A stretch of 64,000 bases of DNA, from positions 1 to 64,000 of the forward strand of contig LIDE01000015.1 in assembly GCA_001438605.1 (NCBI GenBank), given 5' to 3'. This stretch comes from SAR92 bacterium BACL16 MAG-120619-bin48. GTDB taxonomy: Bacteria; Pseudomonadota; Gammaproteobacteria; Pseudomonadales; Porticoccaceae. The notes under the pieces are model-generated. The model ran no database searches. It saw only the letters and a program-made list of their open reading frames with translations, and was not told where the DNA came from. A program made the position numbers and the translations under genes. This document shows, piece by piece, positions 8,190-17,224 of this stretch. The stretch's first letter is position 1. Each line of letters starts with the position of its first letter.

Positions 8190-9767
8190 ATGCTTCTACG
8201 AACTAAAAACCTAGCCGACTGTGCCAAAGAGAAAGCGCACCGCTCGCCTGATGACATTGCGATCTACCTTGAGAACGGCGAGCACATTCGCTATGGCAGT
8301 ATCTTCGAAGAGGCGATGGCCTTAGCCGCATCGCTAACCCAGCTAGGGTTACGGCCCGGCGATGTGATTAGCTTTCAGTTGCCCAACTGGCGTGAAACGG
8401 TCGCCATTGATATTGCTGCGGTTTGGCTCGGGTTGGTTATCAATCCGGTTATCCCAATTTATCGCGATCGCGAGCTGGCGTTCATTCTTGCTGATAGTCG
8501 CTCTCGCTGTCTCTTTATACCCGGCGTTTATCGAGGCCATGACTTTCCGGACATGATCGAGCGCTTAATGCCGCAATTGCCCGATCTGACACACGTTATC
8601 TCTGTGCGCCAGGACAGTGACACCTGCGCGTTGCTTCGCTACGAAAATTTAATAGCTAAGGCCAATCTCAGCCCTGTGCCACAGCACGTCGGAGAGATGA
8701 GCGCAGCGAAAATAATTATGTACACATCGGGAACCACTGGGCGTGCTAAGGCTGTAAAGCACTCACATACGTCTTTGGCCAGAGCCTTGGACAATGGCAT
8801 TGAAGGCTGGTCGTTGGATAACCGAGACATTATGCTCATGCCGTCGCCCGTGACCCATGTCACCGGGTTTGCCAACGGTATTGAGTTGCCGTTTCTAAGT
8901 GACTGCAAATCTGCCTTTATGGAACGTTGGGATGTAAATCTAGCCGCCGCCTATATTCAAAGGATTGGCGCCACGGGTTGTGTGAGCGCAACACCGTTCT
9001 TGCAAGAGCTGGTCGAAAAAGCAAAGAGAGATTCCCTCGGTCTGCCCACACTGCGCTTTTTTGCCTGTGGGGGAGCCTCTGTGCCGCCTATATTAATACA
9101 TGATGTGCACAACACCTTAGAAAACTGCCGCGCATTCAGGGTTTACGGCTGTACTGAGGCGCCTCTAATCACCGTTGGTTTTATTCGTCCCGAAGACGCG
9201 CACCTTGCGGCGACAACGGACGGACTTATTAGTCACTGGGATGTAAAAGTTGTTGATGACGAAGGCAACACCTTGGCGCAGGGCCTTGATGGCGAGCTGC
9301 TGGTAAAAGGTCCCGCACTGATGCTCGGCTATGGCGAAGAAGAGCAAACTCGGCAGTCGATGGATAATCACGGTTATTTTCAAACCGGTGACATAGGGCA
9401 TATCTCAGCCGAGGGCGCGATCATCATCACAGACCGCAAGAAAGACATCATTATTCGCGGTGGCGAGAATATTTCCGCCCGTGAGATAGAAGATGTTCTG
9501 CACCAGCATGCGCTGATCAGCGAAGCTGCTGTCGTGGCAATGCCTCACCCTCGACTCGGTGAGGGCGTCTGCGCCTGTCTTGTAACTAAAAATGCTGCGG
9601 TTATCACGCTGGCAGATTTGACACTGTTTTTTGAAAAGAGTGGCTTGGCCAAACAAAAGTGGCCGCAGAGAATTGAGCTTTGCGACGAGCTTGAAAAGAC
9701 AGCCTCAGGCAAGGTGCGCAAAGATGTCTTGCGCTTCAAGGTCAAGACTCTCGTCGAGGCGAAATAA
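8190..9767 (+). CDS. Acyl-CoA synthetase (AMP-forming, ANL superfamily)
   Basis: 525 residues with the complete ANL motif set: the P-loop-like IIMYTSGTTGRAKAVKHSH, YGCTEAP, the GYFQTGDIG hinge region, IIIRGGENISAREIEDVL and the C-terminal catalytic-lysine motif KTASGKVRKD. It activates a carboxylic acid to its CoA thioester via an acyl-adenylate in the cytoplasm. The sequence style is that of medium-chain/cyclic-acid ligases (cyclohexanecarboxylate-CoA-ligase-like), but the acid cannot be specified. It is the first gene of a plus-strand series followed by two acyl-CoA dehydrogenases, two SDRs and a P450. Its promoter region holds a four-copy 14-bp repeat array. Confidence 0.92.
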   Translation: MLLRTKNLADCAKEKAHRSPDDIAIYLENGEHIRYGSIFEEAMALAASLTQLGLRPGDVISFQLPNWRETVAIDIAAVWLGLVINPVIPIYRDRELAFILADSRSRCLFIPGVYRGHDFPDMIERLMPQLPDLTHVISVRQDSDTCALLRYENLIAKANLSPVPQHVGEMSAAKIIMYTSGTTGRAKAVKHSHTSLARALDNGIEGWSLDNRDIMLMPSPVTHVTGFANGIELPFLSDCKSAFMERWDVNLAAAYIQRIGATGCVSATPFLQELVEKAKRDSLGLPTLRFFACGGASVPPILIHDVHNTLENCRAFRVYGCTEAPLITVGFIRPEDAHLAATTDGLISHWDVKVVDDEGNTLAQGLDGELLVKGPALMLGYGEEEQTRQSMDNHGYFQTGDIGHISAEGAIIITDRKKDIIIRGGENISAREIEDVLHQHALISEAAVVAMPHPRLGEGVCACLVTKNAAVITLADLTLFFEKSGLAKQKWPQRIELCDELEKTASGKVRKDVLRFKVKTLVEAK

Positions 9768-9843
9768 CAATACAATTTACGCATATTGCAGGTCTAGTTT
9801 GCCCCTGTACCATTGCAAATATGGCGGTATCACAATAAAATAA

Positions 9844-9861
9844 AAACAAGTTAGATTGTTT
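9844..9861. promoter_or_regulatory. Operator-like inverted repeat AAACAA-N6-TTGTTT
   Basis: Perfect 6-bp arms AAACAA (9844-9849) and TTGTTT (9856-9861), 40 bp before ATG 9901, between the ligase and the acyl-CoA dehydrogenase pair. The arm sequence matches the AAAC/GTTT elements found before other catabolic units, with a different spacer. Confidence 0.35.
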
Positions 9862-9900
9862 AAAGCAAATCAGGTTAACGGCGTTAATAAGAGACAAACT

Positions 9901-11088
9901 ATGAGCGACAGTGCATTTCGCGATGAAGTAAGAGCGTTTTTAGCGCAATCATTGACGCCGGAAATTCGCCGGGCTGGCGAGCTTATGACAAGTGTATTTG
10001 CCGATTTTGACGCCACCATGGCGTGGCATAAAATTTTGCACAAAAAAGGGTGGATCGCCCCCGACTGGCCCCTCGAATATGGCGGCACTGGTTGGACACT
10101 GAGCCAGCGCTATATTTTCCAAGAAGAATGCAAGTTGGCCAACGCGCCCGCGCTGCTGGCGATGGGCCTTCAGATGCTTGGGCCAATGCTGATTCGCTAT
10201 GGCTCCGAGGAACAGAAAAGCTACTACCTGCCGCGCATGCTGGCCGGAGATGATGTCTGGTGTCAGGGTTACTCCGAACCGGGTGCCGGATCCGATTTAG
10301 CCGCGCTTATGACATCTGCGGTGCGCGACGGTGACGATTACATTATCAACGGCTCGAAGATTTGGACGAGCTACGCCCAGTACTCAAATCGCATTTTCTG
10401 CTTGGTAAGAACATCAAAAGAAGGGCGCCCGCAGGCTGGAATCAGTTTTATTTTGGTAGATATGGACACAGAGGGTTTAACGGTTGAGCCAATCGTCGGA
10501 CTCGACGGCACCGTTGAGCAATGCCAAGTATTTTTTGATGCTGTGCGCGTTCCTGCGGTCAATTTAGTGGGTGCTGAAAATCAGGGCTGGGACGTCGCGA
10601 AGTCGCTGCTGGAGTTTGAGCGCGGCGGTCACAACTTCACCATTGATCACAAAAAACAAATGGCGAAACTTATGCGCCAAGCGTCATCGCAGCTATTTTC
10701 CGGCAATAGCAGTTGGCGAGATAATCCAGTATTTAAGGCTAAGTTTGCCGACGTAGCTGTTGACGCATTAGCGTTAGAGTTCACCGAGCTGCGCGTCAAG
10801 GGCGCGTTTCAAGCGGGTGGTAATGCCGGTGCTCTATCGTCTTTAACCAAGGTTATGGGAACTGAAATAGGTCAGCGCTTCAATGAGTTAAGTCTTGAAG
10901 TAATGGGCGATCATGCCTTGGCAAAGCAGCTTGATGCCTTGCTGCCAGATTTTGATGGTGAAATCATCGGTCCTGAGTGTGGGCTGACGACTATGGCGGA
11001 ATACATTAACAATCGCGCCTCGACGATTTACGGCGGTTCCGCGGAAATTCAGCGAGACATTATCGCCAAGCGAGTTTTACACCTCTAA
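9901..11088 (+). CDS. Acyl-CoA dehydrogenase, subunit of a paired (heteromer-type) enzyme
   Basis: 395 residues from ATG 9901 (MSDSAFRDEV). A longer frame opens at a TTG at 9856, but that extension has no family resemblance. The acyl-CoA dehydrogenase fold is evident: GYSEPGAGSDLA (FAD/substrate region), KIWTSYAQYS and C-terminal IYGGSAEIQRDIIAKRVL. The position of the MCAD-type catalytic glutamate (normally IYEGTAQIQ) is Gly here, so the base must come from elsewhere, as in the isovaleryl-CoA-dehydrogenase or FadE26-29-like groups. The immediately following gene is a second, divergent ACAD, the arrangement of alpha2beta2 steroid/cyclic side-chain dehydrogenases. FAD-dependent desaturation of an acyl-CoA is the role. 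Confidence 0.9.
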   Translation: MSDSAFRDEVRAFLAQSLTPEIRRAGELMTSVFADFDATMAWHKILHKKGWIAPDWPLEYGGTGWTLSQRYIFQEECKLANAPALLAMGLQMLGPMLIRYGSEEQKSYYLPRMLAGDDVWCQGYSEPGAGSDLAALMTSAVRDGDDYIINGSKIWTSYAQYSNRIFCLVRTSKEGRPQAGISFILVDMDTEGLTVEPIVGLDGTVEQCQVFFDAVRVPAVNLVGAENQGWDVAKSLLEFERGGHNFTIDHKKQMAKLMRQASSQLFSGNSSWRDNPVFKAKFADVAVDALALEFTELRVKGAFQAGGNAGALSSLTKVMGTEIGQRFNELSLEVMGDHALAKQLDALLPDFDGEIIGPECGLTTMAEYINNRASTIYGGSAEIQRDIIAKRVLHL

Positions 11089-11116
11089 TTAATCGATTTA
11101 CTGGGCAGAATTATTC

Positions 11117-12247
11117 ATGTTTATAGAGTTCAGCGAAGAGCAAACCATGCTGCGTGATAGCGCGGAAAAATACCTTCGCGACAATTACACCTTCGATCGT
11201 CGGCAAGCTATCGTCAAACAGCCGCGCGGATTTTGCGCTGAGCACTGGCAAATGTTTGCTGATTTGGGGTGGCTGGCAATGACGTTTTCCGAGGATGCCG
11301 GCGGCTTTGGTGGCGGTGCTCTAGAGACCATGATTTTGTGCGAGCAGTTTGGCAAGCATCTTGTCCTTGAGCCCTATCTCGAATCTGTGGTCTTGGTCGG
11401 TGGGTTAATTGAGCGCGGAGCCTCTGCTGCGATTCAGGAGCAGGTTTTGTCAGGCATTGTCTCCGGTGAACTGCAGGGTGCATTTGCCTATCTCGAGGAG
11501 GGCCGTGTTGCAGACCCTTGGTCGGTTGCGACTCATGCTGAAAAGGATGGCGATGACTTTGTTATTGAAGGGAATAAAACCGTTGTTCTCAACGGCCCAG
11601 AAGCAGATTTTTTTGTTGTATCAGCGCGCACTGGTACTTCTGATACAGCGTCTCTCGACAATATCAGCCTGTTTTTAGTGGCCAAAGAGACAGCGGGTTT
11701 AAGCCTGAGAAATTACAAAACCTACGATGGCCGCGCTGCCTGTGAATTGCGACTCGACCAGGTAAAAGTACCTGCCGGAAATTTGCTTGGCGCGCTGGAT
11801 GGCGCCTATGAATTGGCACAGCCCGTTTTTGCTCGCGGAATTGTCGCGGTCTGTGCTGAGGCTATTGGCGCGATGGATGCTCTGCTGGAGGCGACGGTCA
11901 ATTACACCAAGCAGCGCAAGCAGTTTGGGCAACCGATATCGAGCTTTCAAGTGCTGCGTCATCGCATGGTCGATATGTACATGGAAATAGAATTATCGCG
12001 CTCACTGCTTATGGCAACGGCGTGGAAGCTGGACAACGCCGCGCCCGATGCAGAGCAGTGCGTGGCAGCTTTAAAGGCAAAAGTTGGCAAGGCTGGACGC
12101 TATGTTTCACACAATGCGATTCAGCTGCATGGTGGTATTGGTACAACCGACGAGCTAAGCGTAGGACATTATTTCAAACGCTTAGCGGCTATCGGCGTTA
12201 TGTTTGGCTCGCGAGATTATCACCTGTCACGCGCAGTCAGTTTTTAG
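11117..12247 (+). CDS. Acyl-CoA dehydrogenase, partner subunit
   Basis: 376 residues, 28 bp downstream of the first ACAD. It has the N-terminal helical domain (MFIEFSEEQTMLRDSAEKYLRD), the middle beta domain, and the C-terminal motif QLHGGIGTTDELSVGHYFKRL in place of the GSAEIQ motif of its neighbour. This division of motifs between adjacent genes is typical of heterotetrameric FadE pairs acting on bulky cyclic or side-chain acyl-CoAs. The two proteins probably share one active-site/FAD set; homomeric activity of either is the alternative. Electrons would pass to ETF, which is not encoded in this window. Confidence 0.9.
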   Translation: MFIEFSEEQTMLRDSAEKYLRDNYTFDRRQAIVKQPRGFCAEHWQMFADLGWLAMTFSEDAGGFGGGALETMILCEQFGKHLVLEPYLESVVLVGGLIERGASAAIQEQVLSGIVSGELQGAFAYLEEGRVADPWSVATHAEKDGDDFVIEGNKTVVLNGPEADFFVVSARTGTSDTASLDNISLFLVAKETAGLSLRNYKTYDGRAACELRLDQVKVPAGNLLGALDGAYELAQPVFARGIVAVCAEAIGAMDALLEATVNYTKQRKQFGQPISSFQVLRHRMVDMYMEIELSRSLLMATAWKLDNAAPDAEQCVAALKAKVGKAGRYVSHNAIQLHGGIGTTDELSVGHYFKRLAAIGVMFGSRDYHLSRAVSF

Positions 12248-12290
12248 ATTTTAGCTATTACATTCAAATAATAATAAAGGAGCGATCACT

Positions 12291-13052
12291 ATGGATCTGC
12301 AACTAAAAAACAAAACAGTTTTGATTACGGGGTCGTCGAAAGGCATTGGTTTTGCTCTCGCCAAAGTATTGGCTGCAGAGGGCTGCAATATTGGCATCTG
12401 TGCGCGCAACAAAGATGAAGTGAACGCGGCAGTCGACGCTGTTCGTGGCTTGGGCGTAAAAGCCCACGGCGACGTGGTCGATGTTACTGACTCAGCATCA
12501 CTTGAGGCTTGGATAGCAGGCTGCGCATCCGCTCTTGGCGGCGTGGATGGATTTGTTGCTAACGTCAGTGGCGGTGGGGCAGATGCCGCAGAGTCAGGCT
12601 GGCGCCACAATTTTGAGGCAGATGTGCTGGCGAGCTGGAAAGCGGTCAATGCCGTTAAGCCTTATCTTGAGAAGTCTTCTTGCGGTTCGATTGTCAGTAT
12701 TGGTTCGACGGCTGCTGTTGAAGCTTTTGCCGGTGCCGTTCCCTACGGCGCAATGAAAGCGGCGCTGTTGAACTACTTTGGCAACCTCGCTCAGGAACTT
12801 GCACCACTGAACATTCGCGTTAACACCGTTAGCCCGGGACCGATTTTTATTGATGGCGGCGCTTGGGACCAAATTAAACAAGTGATGCCTGAAATTTATG
12901 AGTCTACTGTTGCTGCGATCCCTAAGGGCCGCATGGGTAGCGCGGAAGAAGTATGTGTGCAAGTGGCTCTATTGTTGAGCCCGCTCTCGGCCTACACCAC
13001 GGGCACTAATGTCGTTATCGATGGCGGATTCACAAAACGAATTCAATTCTAA
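12291..13052 (+). CDS. Short-chain dehydrogenase/reductase (SDR)
   Basis: 253 residues preceded by a clear AAAGGAG. Classical SDR features: the NAD(P)-binding TGSSKGIGFALAK near residues 12-24, NVSGGG in place of the NNAG motif, catalytic Ser in SIGSTAA, and YGAMK with the Tyr-Lys pair. The C-terminus GTNVVIDGGFTKRI is typical. It likely oxidises a hydroxyacyl-CoA or ring alcohol. It is followed after 29 bp by a second SDR, and both sit between the ACAD pair and the P450. Confidence 0.9.
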   Translation: MDLQLKNKTVLITGSSKGIGFALAKVLAAEGCNIGICARNKDEVNAAVDAVRGLGVKAHGDVVDVTDSASLEAWIAGCASALGGVDGFVANVSGGGADAAESGWRHNFEADVLASWKAVNAVKPYLEKSSCGSIVSIGSTAAVEAFAGAVPYGAMKAALLNYFGNLAQELAPLNIRVNTVSPGPIFIDGGAWDQIKQVMPEIYESTVAAIPKGRMGSAEEVCVQVALLLSPLSAYTTGTNVVIDGGFTKRIQF

Positions 13053-13081
13053 TTGCGTGCAAATATAAAAAGGTGAGTTTT

Positions 13082-13852
13082 GTGGCAGACAATATTTTTT
13101 CAGTAGAAGGCAAAATTGCTCTGGTGAGTGGTGCGTCCAGTGGCTTAGGTGAACATATGGCTGAGTTGTTGGCGGCTAACGGCGTTGCCGTTGTTTGCGC
13201 CGCACGCAGGGTAGACCGCCTAGAAAGACTCGCCGAGCGGATCACGGCCAAAGGGGGCAGAGCGCTGGCCGTCGCCATGGATGTGACCGATCGCGCGTCG
13301 GTCAAAGCGGCGCTGAATGCTGCTGAGAGCACGTTTGGTACCCCAGATATTATTGTGTGTAATGCTGGGGCGACAGGTGGTCAACCTTTCCTCGAGATGG
13401 AAGAGGCTGTTTGGGATCACGTCTTAGCCGTGAACCTAAAGGGTGTTTTTAACCTTGCTCAAGAGGGCGCTCAGCGTATGGATGCGGCGGGAAAATCTGG
13501 CAGCATCATCAATATTTCATCGATCTGTGCCGTTGCCTCATTCAAAGGTCTGACCCACTACAGTGCTTCAAAAGCGGCTTTGGAGCAATTGACGCGGGTG
13601 ATGGGACATGAACTCGCGGAGAAGAAAATTCGCGTTAATGCATTGGCTCCAGGGTATTTGATGACGGACATGGTGGCTGATTACTACGCGACCGAGGCCG
13701 GACAAAAAGATTTACAAAAACTGCCTTTGGGGCGCGCGGGTGACTTAGCTGAGTTAGATGGCGTGCTGCTGCTTTTGGCGAGTGATGCGTCCAGTTATAT
13801 GAGCGGTTCTGTGATTACTGCCGATGCTGGGCATTCAATTCGGCTGGGTTGA
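13082..13852 (+). CDS. Short-chain dehydrogenase/reductase (SDR)
   Basis: 256 residues starting at GTG 13082; AAGGTGA at 13070-13076 is spaced five bases before it, which favours this codon over the GTG at 13073. Motifs: SGASSGLGEH (cofactor), NAGATGG, Ser in INISSICAV, and YSASK. It ends in SVITADAGHSIRLG. It probably acts with the preceding SDR, ligase and ACADs in beta-oxidation-like reactions on the same substrate. The P450 gene starts 25 bp downstream of its stop. Confidence 0.9.
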   Translation: MADNIFSVEGKIALVSGASSGLGEHMAELLAANGVAVVCAARRVDRLERLAERITAKGGRALAVAMDVTDRASVKAALNAAESTFGTPDIIVCNAGATGGQPFLEMEEAVWDHVLAVNLKGVFNLAQEGAQRMDAAGKSGSIINISSICAVASFKGLTHYSASKAALEQLTRVMGHELAEKKIRVNALAPGYLMTDMVADYYATEAGQKDLQKLPLGRAGDLAELDGVLLLLASDASSYMSGSVITADAGHSIRLG

Positions 13853-13877
13853 TTTAGGCAACTCCGGAGGGGATGTT

Positions 13878-15092
13878 ATGAGTGCTACTGTATCGTCAGA
13901 GACTGTTCTACCGAGTAATGTTCCCGCCGCATTGGTAAGAGATTTTAATATCTATGGGCCGCCCGGTATCGATGACGATTTTCATCGGGCATGGGCAACT
14001 TTGCTGGAGGAAAACGATGCGCATCCTCTCGTTTGGACGCCTGAAAACGGCGGCCACTGGCTGCCAACGCGAACGGCAATTATTGAAGAGATTCTCACCG
14101 ACTACAGCCGGTTTTCCAGTCGCAGTATTATTATTCCAAAGGCACACAGCGCGGATCACGGCCTGCTGCCGACGACTATAGATCCCCCTGAACACCATTT
14201 TTATCGCAAGACATTAAATCAGAGTATGGCGCCGGCATCGGTGAATGCCATGAGCGACGACATTCGCAGCATTGTCGTGTCTTTGATCGAGGGTTTTGCC
14301 GATAAGGGTCGGTGTAACTTTACCAAAGACTTTGCCGATATCCTGCCGATTCGAATCTTTCTTTCGATGATGGCCCTTCCCGAAGATGATATTCCCATCA
14401 CCAAATATTGGACGGATCAGTTAATTCGCCCAGATGGCAGTATTAGCTTTGCTGACGCACTGCAAAACTTAAAAGACTACATCGCGCCTTTCGTTGATGA
14501 TCGCATGGGAAAGCAGGGTACTGACCTCTTGAGTCGCATGATTAACACTGAGACCAACGGCCGTCGCTTAACCCGTGATGAAGCGATTAAGCTATCGATT
14601 CAAGTCTTTATTGCGGGAGTTGATACGGTGGTCAATCTGCTTGGTTTTGTTTTCTTGTTTCTCGCTCGAAGCGAGTCGCACCGCCAGCAAATAGCGCGTG
14701 GCGACGTTGCTGTGGCTGATGCTGTGGAAGAGATCTTGCGGCGTTTCCCGCTGGTGACAGTGGCCCGCGAAGTGACGGCCGATATTGAGTTTCACGGAGT
14801 CTCGCTGAAAGCGGGCGATATGATTGCCGCGCCGACGCCTCTAGCGGGCATGGATAATAGTTTTAACCATGACGCTGCAACGGTGTCGTTTGATCGTCAA
14901 CAGCGCAACAGTGTGACCTTTGGTAAGGGCGCGCACACCTGCCCCGGCAAGAATCTCGCACGACTTGAGCTGCGCATAGCCTTAGAAGAGTGGTTTAAGA
15001 GAATTCCGGATTTTCATGTGGAAGATGAGAGCGCTATTGGCTTTAGTAGCGGTATCGTCGGAGTGGTCAACGAACTCAAATTGACCTGGTAA
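13878..15092 (+). CDS. Cytochrome P450 (class I bacterial, soluble)
   Basis: 404 residues from ATG 13878, preceded by GGAGG at 13866-13870. Heme-ligand signature FGKGAHTCPGKNLAR with axial Cys355; K-helix motif EEILRR; I-helix oxygen-activation motif FIAGVDTVV. There is no membrane anchor. The enzyme would hydroxylate the substrate or a pathway intermediate with electrons from a [2Fe-2S] ferredoxin and FAD reductase; the only such pair in the window is at 37173-38786, about 22 kb away on the other strand. It is the last gene of the plus-strand series and converges on the ThuA-like gene across a strong hairpin. Confidence 0.95.
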   Translation: MSATVSSETVLPSNVPAALVRDFNIYGPPGIDDDFHRAWATLLEENDAHPLVWTPENGGHWLPTRTAIIEEILTDYSRFSSRSIIIPKAHSADHGLLPTTIDPPEHHFYRKTLNQSMAPASVNAMSDDIRSIVVSLIEGFADKGRCNFTKDFADILPIRIFLSMMALPEDDIPITKYWTDQLIRPDGSISFADALQNLKDYIAPFVDDRMGKQGTDLLSRMINTETNGRRLTRDEAIKLSIQVFIAGVDTVVNLLGFVFLFLARSESHRQQIARGDVAVADAVEEILRRFPLVTVAREVTADIEFHGVSLKAGDMIAAPTPLAGMDNSFNHDAATVSFDRQQRNSVTFGKGAHTCPGKNLARLELRIALEEWFKRIPDFHVEDESAIGFSSGIVGVVNELKLTW

Positions 15093-15099
15093 AAAAGAG

Positions 15100-15129
15100 C
15101 CAGCAGTGCTGAGTAGTCAGCACTGCTGG
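15100..15129 (-). terminator. Terminator hairpin between the convergent P450 and ThuA-like genes
   Basis: A perfect 13-bp stem (15100-15112 with 15117-15129) and GTAG loop. Read on the minus strand it is followed by GCTC and six T, so it mainly terminates the minus-strand transcript; it may also stop the P450 message. Confidence 0.85.
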
Positions 15130-15136
15130 GCATGCG

Positions 15137-15949
15137 TTAAACAGTTCCAGCAGCCTGCCGAGCCTTGTTGAGCGCTTCAGCAGTCTCTGCATCAATAGGT
15201 TCAATAGCCCACTTAATACCCCGTCGCAGCAGAGTATAAAATACCGGTAAATCCCACGAACCGCGATCAATTGTCGGCCAGTAATCCAACAGGGGCTGCA
15301 TGTCGTGATGATGACGGCAGTGGCCTAACGTGAGATAGAGCACTTGTCCTTCGCCGACAGTGTGCGTGTAAAAGACCGGGTGTCGCGCATGCTCCCAGTC
15401 ATCTTCTTCAAACCCTTCTGCTTTGCCGCCGTATTCGGTATCCAGGATGACCTTGAGGTCGCCATAGGTTTTTAGCAAATAGAGTTCGTCCGTGGATTCA
15501 AATGGCTCAATACCTTCTGCAAGTGGGTGACTGGCATCAGCCACCGACACTGTGTAGGGCGCGATGGGTGGATGCGAGCGAAACATGGATCCAAGGGTCT
15601 CAACAAACAGTGGCGCCCAATCTGGCGTGCCGTAGAGGCCACTCGACATGAGGCGTATAATCGAGTTGGTTCCGTGCAGAGCGTACCAGCGACCGCCTTT
15701 TTCTACCCACGCTTTCAAGGCTTCCTGCGCGGTCAATGATGGCACCACGTTGCAGGTGTAGCTGACAATAAAGTCGGCTTCTTCAAGTGCTTGCAGATTT
15801 TCATAATCTTCGAAAACTCTGACACGAATACGATCATCTTCGGCGAGTAATTTGAGTAGTTCGAGGCGCGCAAAGTCAATGTCGTGCCACATGCCCCCTG
15901 CGATGAGTAAGCAATTAATTTTACCTGCGCGCGTTTCGTGAATGCTCAT
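15137..15949 (-). CDS. ThuA-like domain protein (class I glutamine-amidotransferase-like fold)
   Basis: 270 residues from ATG 15949 (MSIHETRAGK); the frame stays open further upstream into the neighbouring Rieske gene, but that extension is not conserved-looking, and AAGG precedes this ATG. The fold is suggested by NCLLIAGGMWHDIDFARLELL, the DFIVSYTCNVVPSL strand-loop and WYALHGTNSIIR, as in trehalose-utilisation ThuA proteins and putative deacylase/hydrolase relatives. Function is not known for this subgroup. It is the last gene of the minus-strand operon SnoaL - SRPBCC - ABM - Rieske - ThuA and so probably works on a product of the Rieske oxygenase. Confidence 0.8.
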   Translation of the reverse strand: MSIHETRAGKINCLLIAGGMWHDIDFARLELLKLLAEDDRIRVRVFEDYENLQALEEADFIVSYTCNVVPSLTAQEALKAWVEKGGRWYALHGTNSIIRLMSSGLYGTPDWAPLFVETLGSMFRSHPPIAPYTVSVADASHPLAEGIEPFESTDELYLLKTYGDLKVILDTEYGGKAEGFEEDDWEHARHPVFYTHTVGEGQVLYLTLGHCRHHHDMQPLLDYWPTIDRGSWDLPVFYTLLRRGIKWAIEPIDAETAEALNKARQAAGTV

Positions 15950-15980
15950 GCTGCTACCTTTTGCGTTAATGATTAGTCGA

Positions 15981-17153
15981 TTACAGCGTTGGTTTTGGTG
16001 CCGAGGGATCTTTCGCCAGATACCATGAAACCCACTTGTGGAAGAGTTGATTGCCAGCTTCGTTGCGACCAAATGTGACATTGCTGTGAGCGTGGGCTTC
16101 GAGACCGCGCTGGATGGCAAGGCCAACTTTATAATCTTCGGTGTCTACAACGTCGCAGAGGAAATCCATCATTCCCTGTAGTTCAACGTCTTCACCCGCG
16201 GGCTTGCTGGGGTGAATAAAGTTCAAATACGTGGTGTTCTGATTCGGGCCTGGACCGGGCATAATCTGGCTGATGAGAGTGATCTCTGGCGCCACAAAAA
16301 TTGAAATATTGGGGAACAGTGTGCGAATCCAGTCGTAGCCATTGTTCTCCTGCGTGTGATACTGATCTGGCGCCACGTCCTTGAGGTTTTCTTTGATTGC
16401 CAAGTGTGGAAAACAGATTAAGGTGTGCGGGCCATAGGCGCCAAATTCCATGACGTTGGAATAGGTGCGCTGGGCAATGGTGTCTGGGTGCGCTGCGGCA
16501 AAATGGTAGCCCTCGAGATAGCCATCGTAGGCAATCTTCCAGTTGGCACCGTGAATTTGGCGCTGGCCACAATAGTGCCATTTTTCCATACCAAGACGAC
16601 CAACATCCTCCATCATCTCACCGAGGAAGCAGTCGAAATCAACCTCACCGTCGGCGTCGAGTACGGTAAAGATAAGGCCTGCTCGCTCGTAGACGGGCAG
16701 CTGCCGCAAGCCATTCGCCTGCTTGTCAAAGTCACCAAACTTCTCTTGATCAGCAACCCCGCGCAGAGCGCCATCATTGCTATACATCCAGCCGTGATAG
16801 GGGCAGGTAAAGCGCGATTGGTTGCCGCAGGGCTTATTGGCAATGGTCATGGCGCGGTGCGAGCAAACATTCAACATAACCCGTGCAGTACCGTCTTGGA
16901 GACGGGTAATCAAAAGGGGTTTGTCGAGAAATTGTAACGTTTTGTAATCGCCCGGGTTTGGAATTTCCTGGGTCAGTGCGACGAAAACAGGCACCTTCTT
17001 GAAAATCAGATCCATCTCTTGCTGCCAGATATCTGGGTCCGTGTAGGCAGTGGAAGGAACGGTCATGGTTCCTTCAGCTTGGTCCGTTGTGTTGTTGTCG
17101 ATATCGTCGATTAGACGGGCAATAATACGATTGTAGTTTTGTTCTATAGACAT
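15981..17153 (-). CDS. Rieske oxygenase alpha subunit
   Basis: 390 residues, complete. Rieske [2Fe-2S] ligands Cys97-x-His99 and Cys117-x2-His120 (CSHRAMTIANKPCG and FTCPYHGW). Mononuclear Fe ligands in NWKIAYDGYLEGYHFAAAH: His217 and His222, with Asp210/Glu214 in the bridging region. It is typical of single-component-type alpha subunits that hydroxylate or demethylate; the substrate is unknown. It lies in an operon with an ABM-type small oxygenase-like protein, an SRPBCC protein and an NTF2-like protein. A triple 18-bp tandem repeat fills the gap to the upstream gene. The electron donor could be the Rieske ferredoxin at 28516 or the 2Fe-2S ferredoxin at 37173. Confidence 0.93.
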   Translation of the reverse strand: MSIEQNYNRIIARLIDDIDNNTTDQAEGTMTVPSTAYTDPDIWQQEMDLIFKKVPVFVALTQEIPNPGDYKTLQFLDKPLLITRLQDGTARVMLNVCSHRAMTIANKPCGNQSRFTCPYHGWMYSNDGALRGVADQEKFGDFDKQANGLRQLPVYERAGLIFTVLDADGEVDFDCFLGEMMEDVGRLGMEKWHYCGQRQIHGANWKIAYDGYLEGYHFAAAHPDTIAQRTYSNVMEFGAYGPHTLICFPHLAIKENLKDVAPDQYHTQENNGYDWIRTLFPNISIFVAPEITLISQIMPGPGPNQNTTYLNFIHPSKPAGEDVELQGMMDFLCDVVDTEDYKVGLAIQRGLEAHAHSNVTFGRNEAGNQLFHKWVSWYLAKDPSAPKPTL

Positions 17154-17170
17154 AATGGTTATTCCTCGCC

Positions 17171-17224
17171 TAGGTAATTATCAGCTTTTAGGTAACTATC
17201 AGCTTTTAGGTAACTATCAGCTTT
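17171..17224. repeat. Three tandem 18-bp repeats covering the stop codon of the ABM gene
   Basis: Units TAGGTAATTATCAGCTTT, TAGGTAACTATCAGCTTT and TAGGTAACTATCAGCTTT are head to tail at 17171-17188, 17189-17206 and 17207-17224. On the sense (minus) strand each unit contains TGATAG; the TGA of the first copy met by the ribosome is the stop of the ABM gene. It is one of four such 3'-end repeats in the window. Confidence 0.95.

Noticed and set aside
16425..16937. Plus-strand open frame of 170 codons
   Set aside because: Lies fully inside the minus-strand Rieske gene with intact catalytic motifs; it has no family resemblance or ribosome-binding site.
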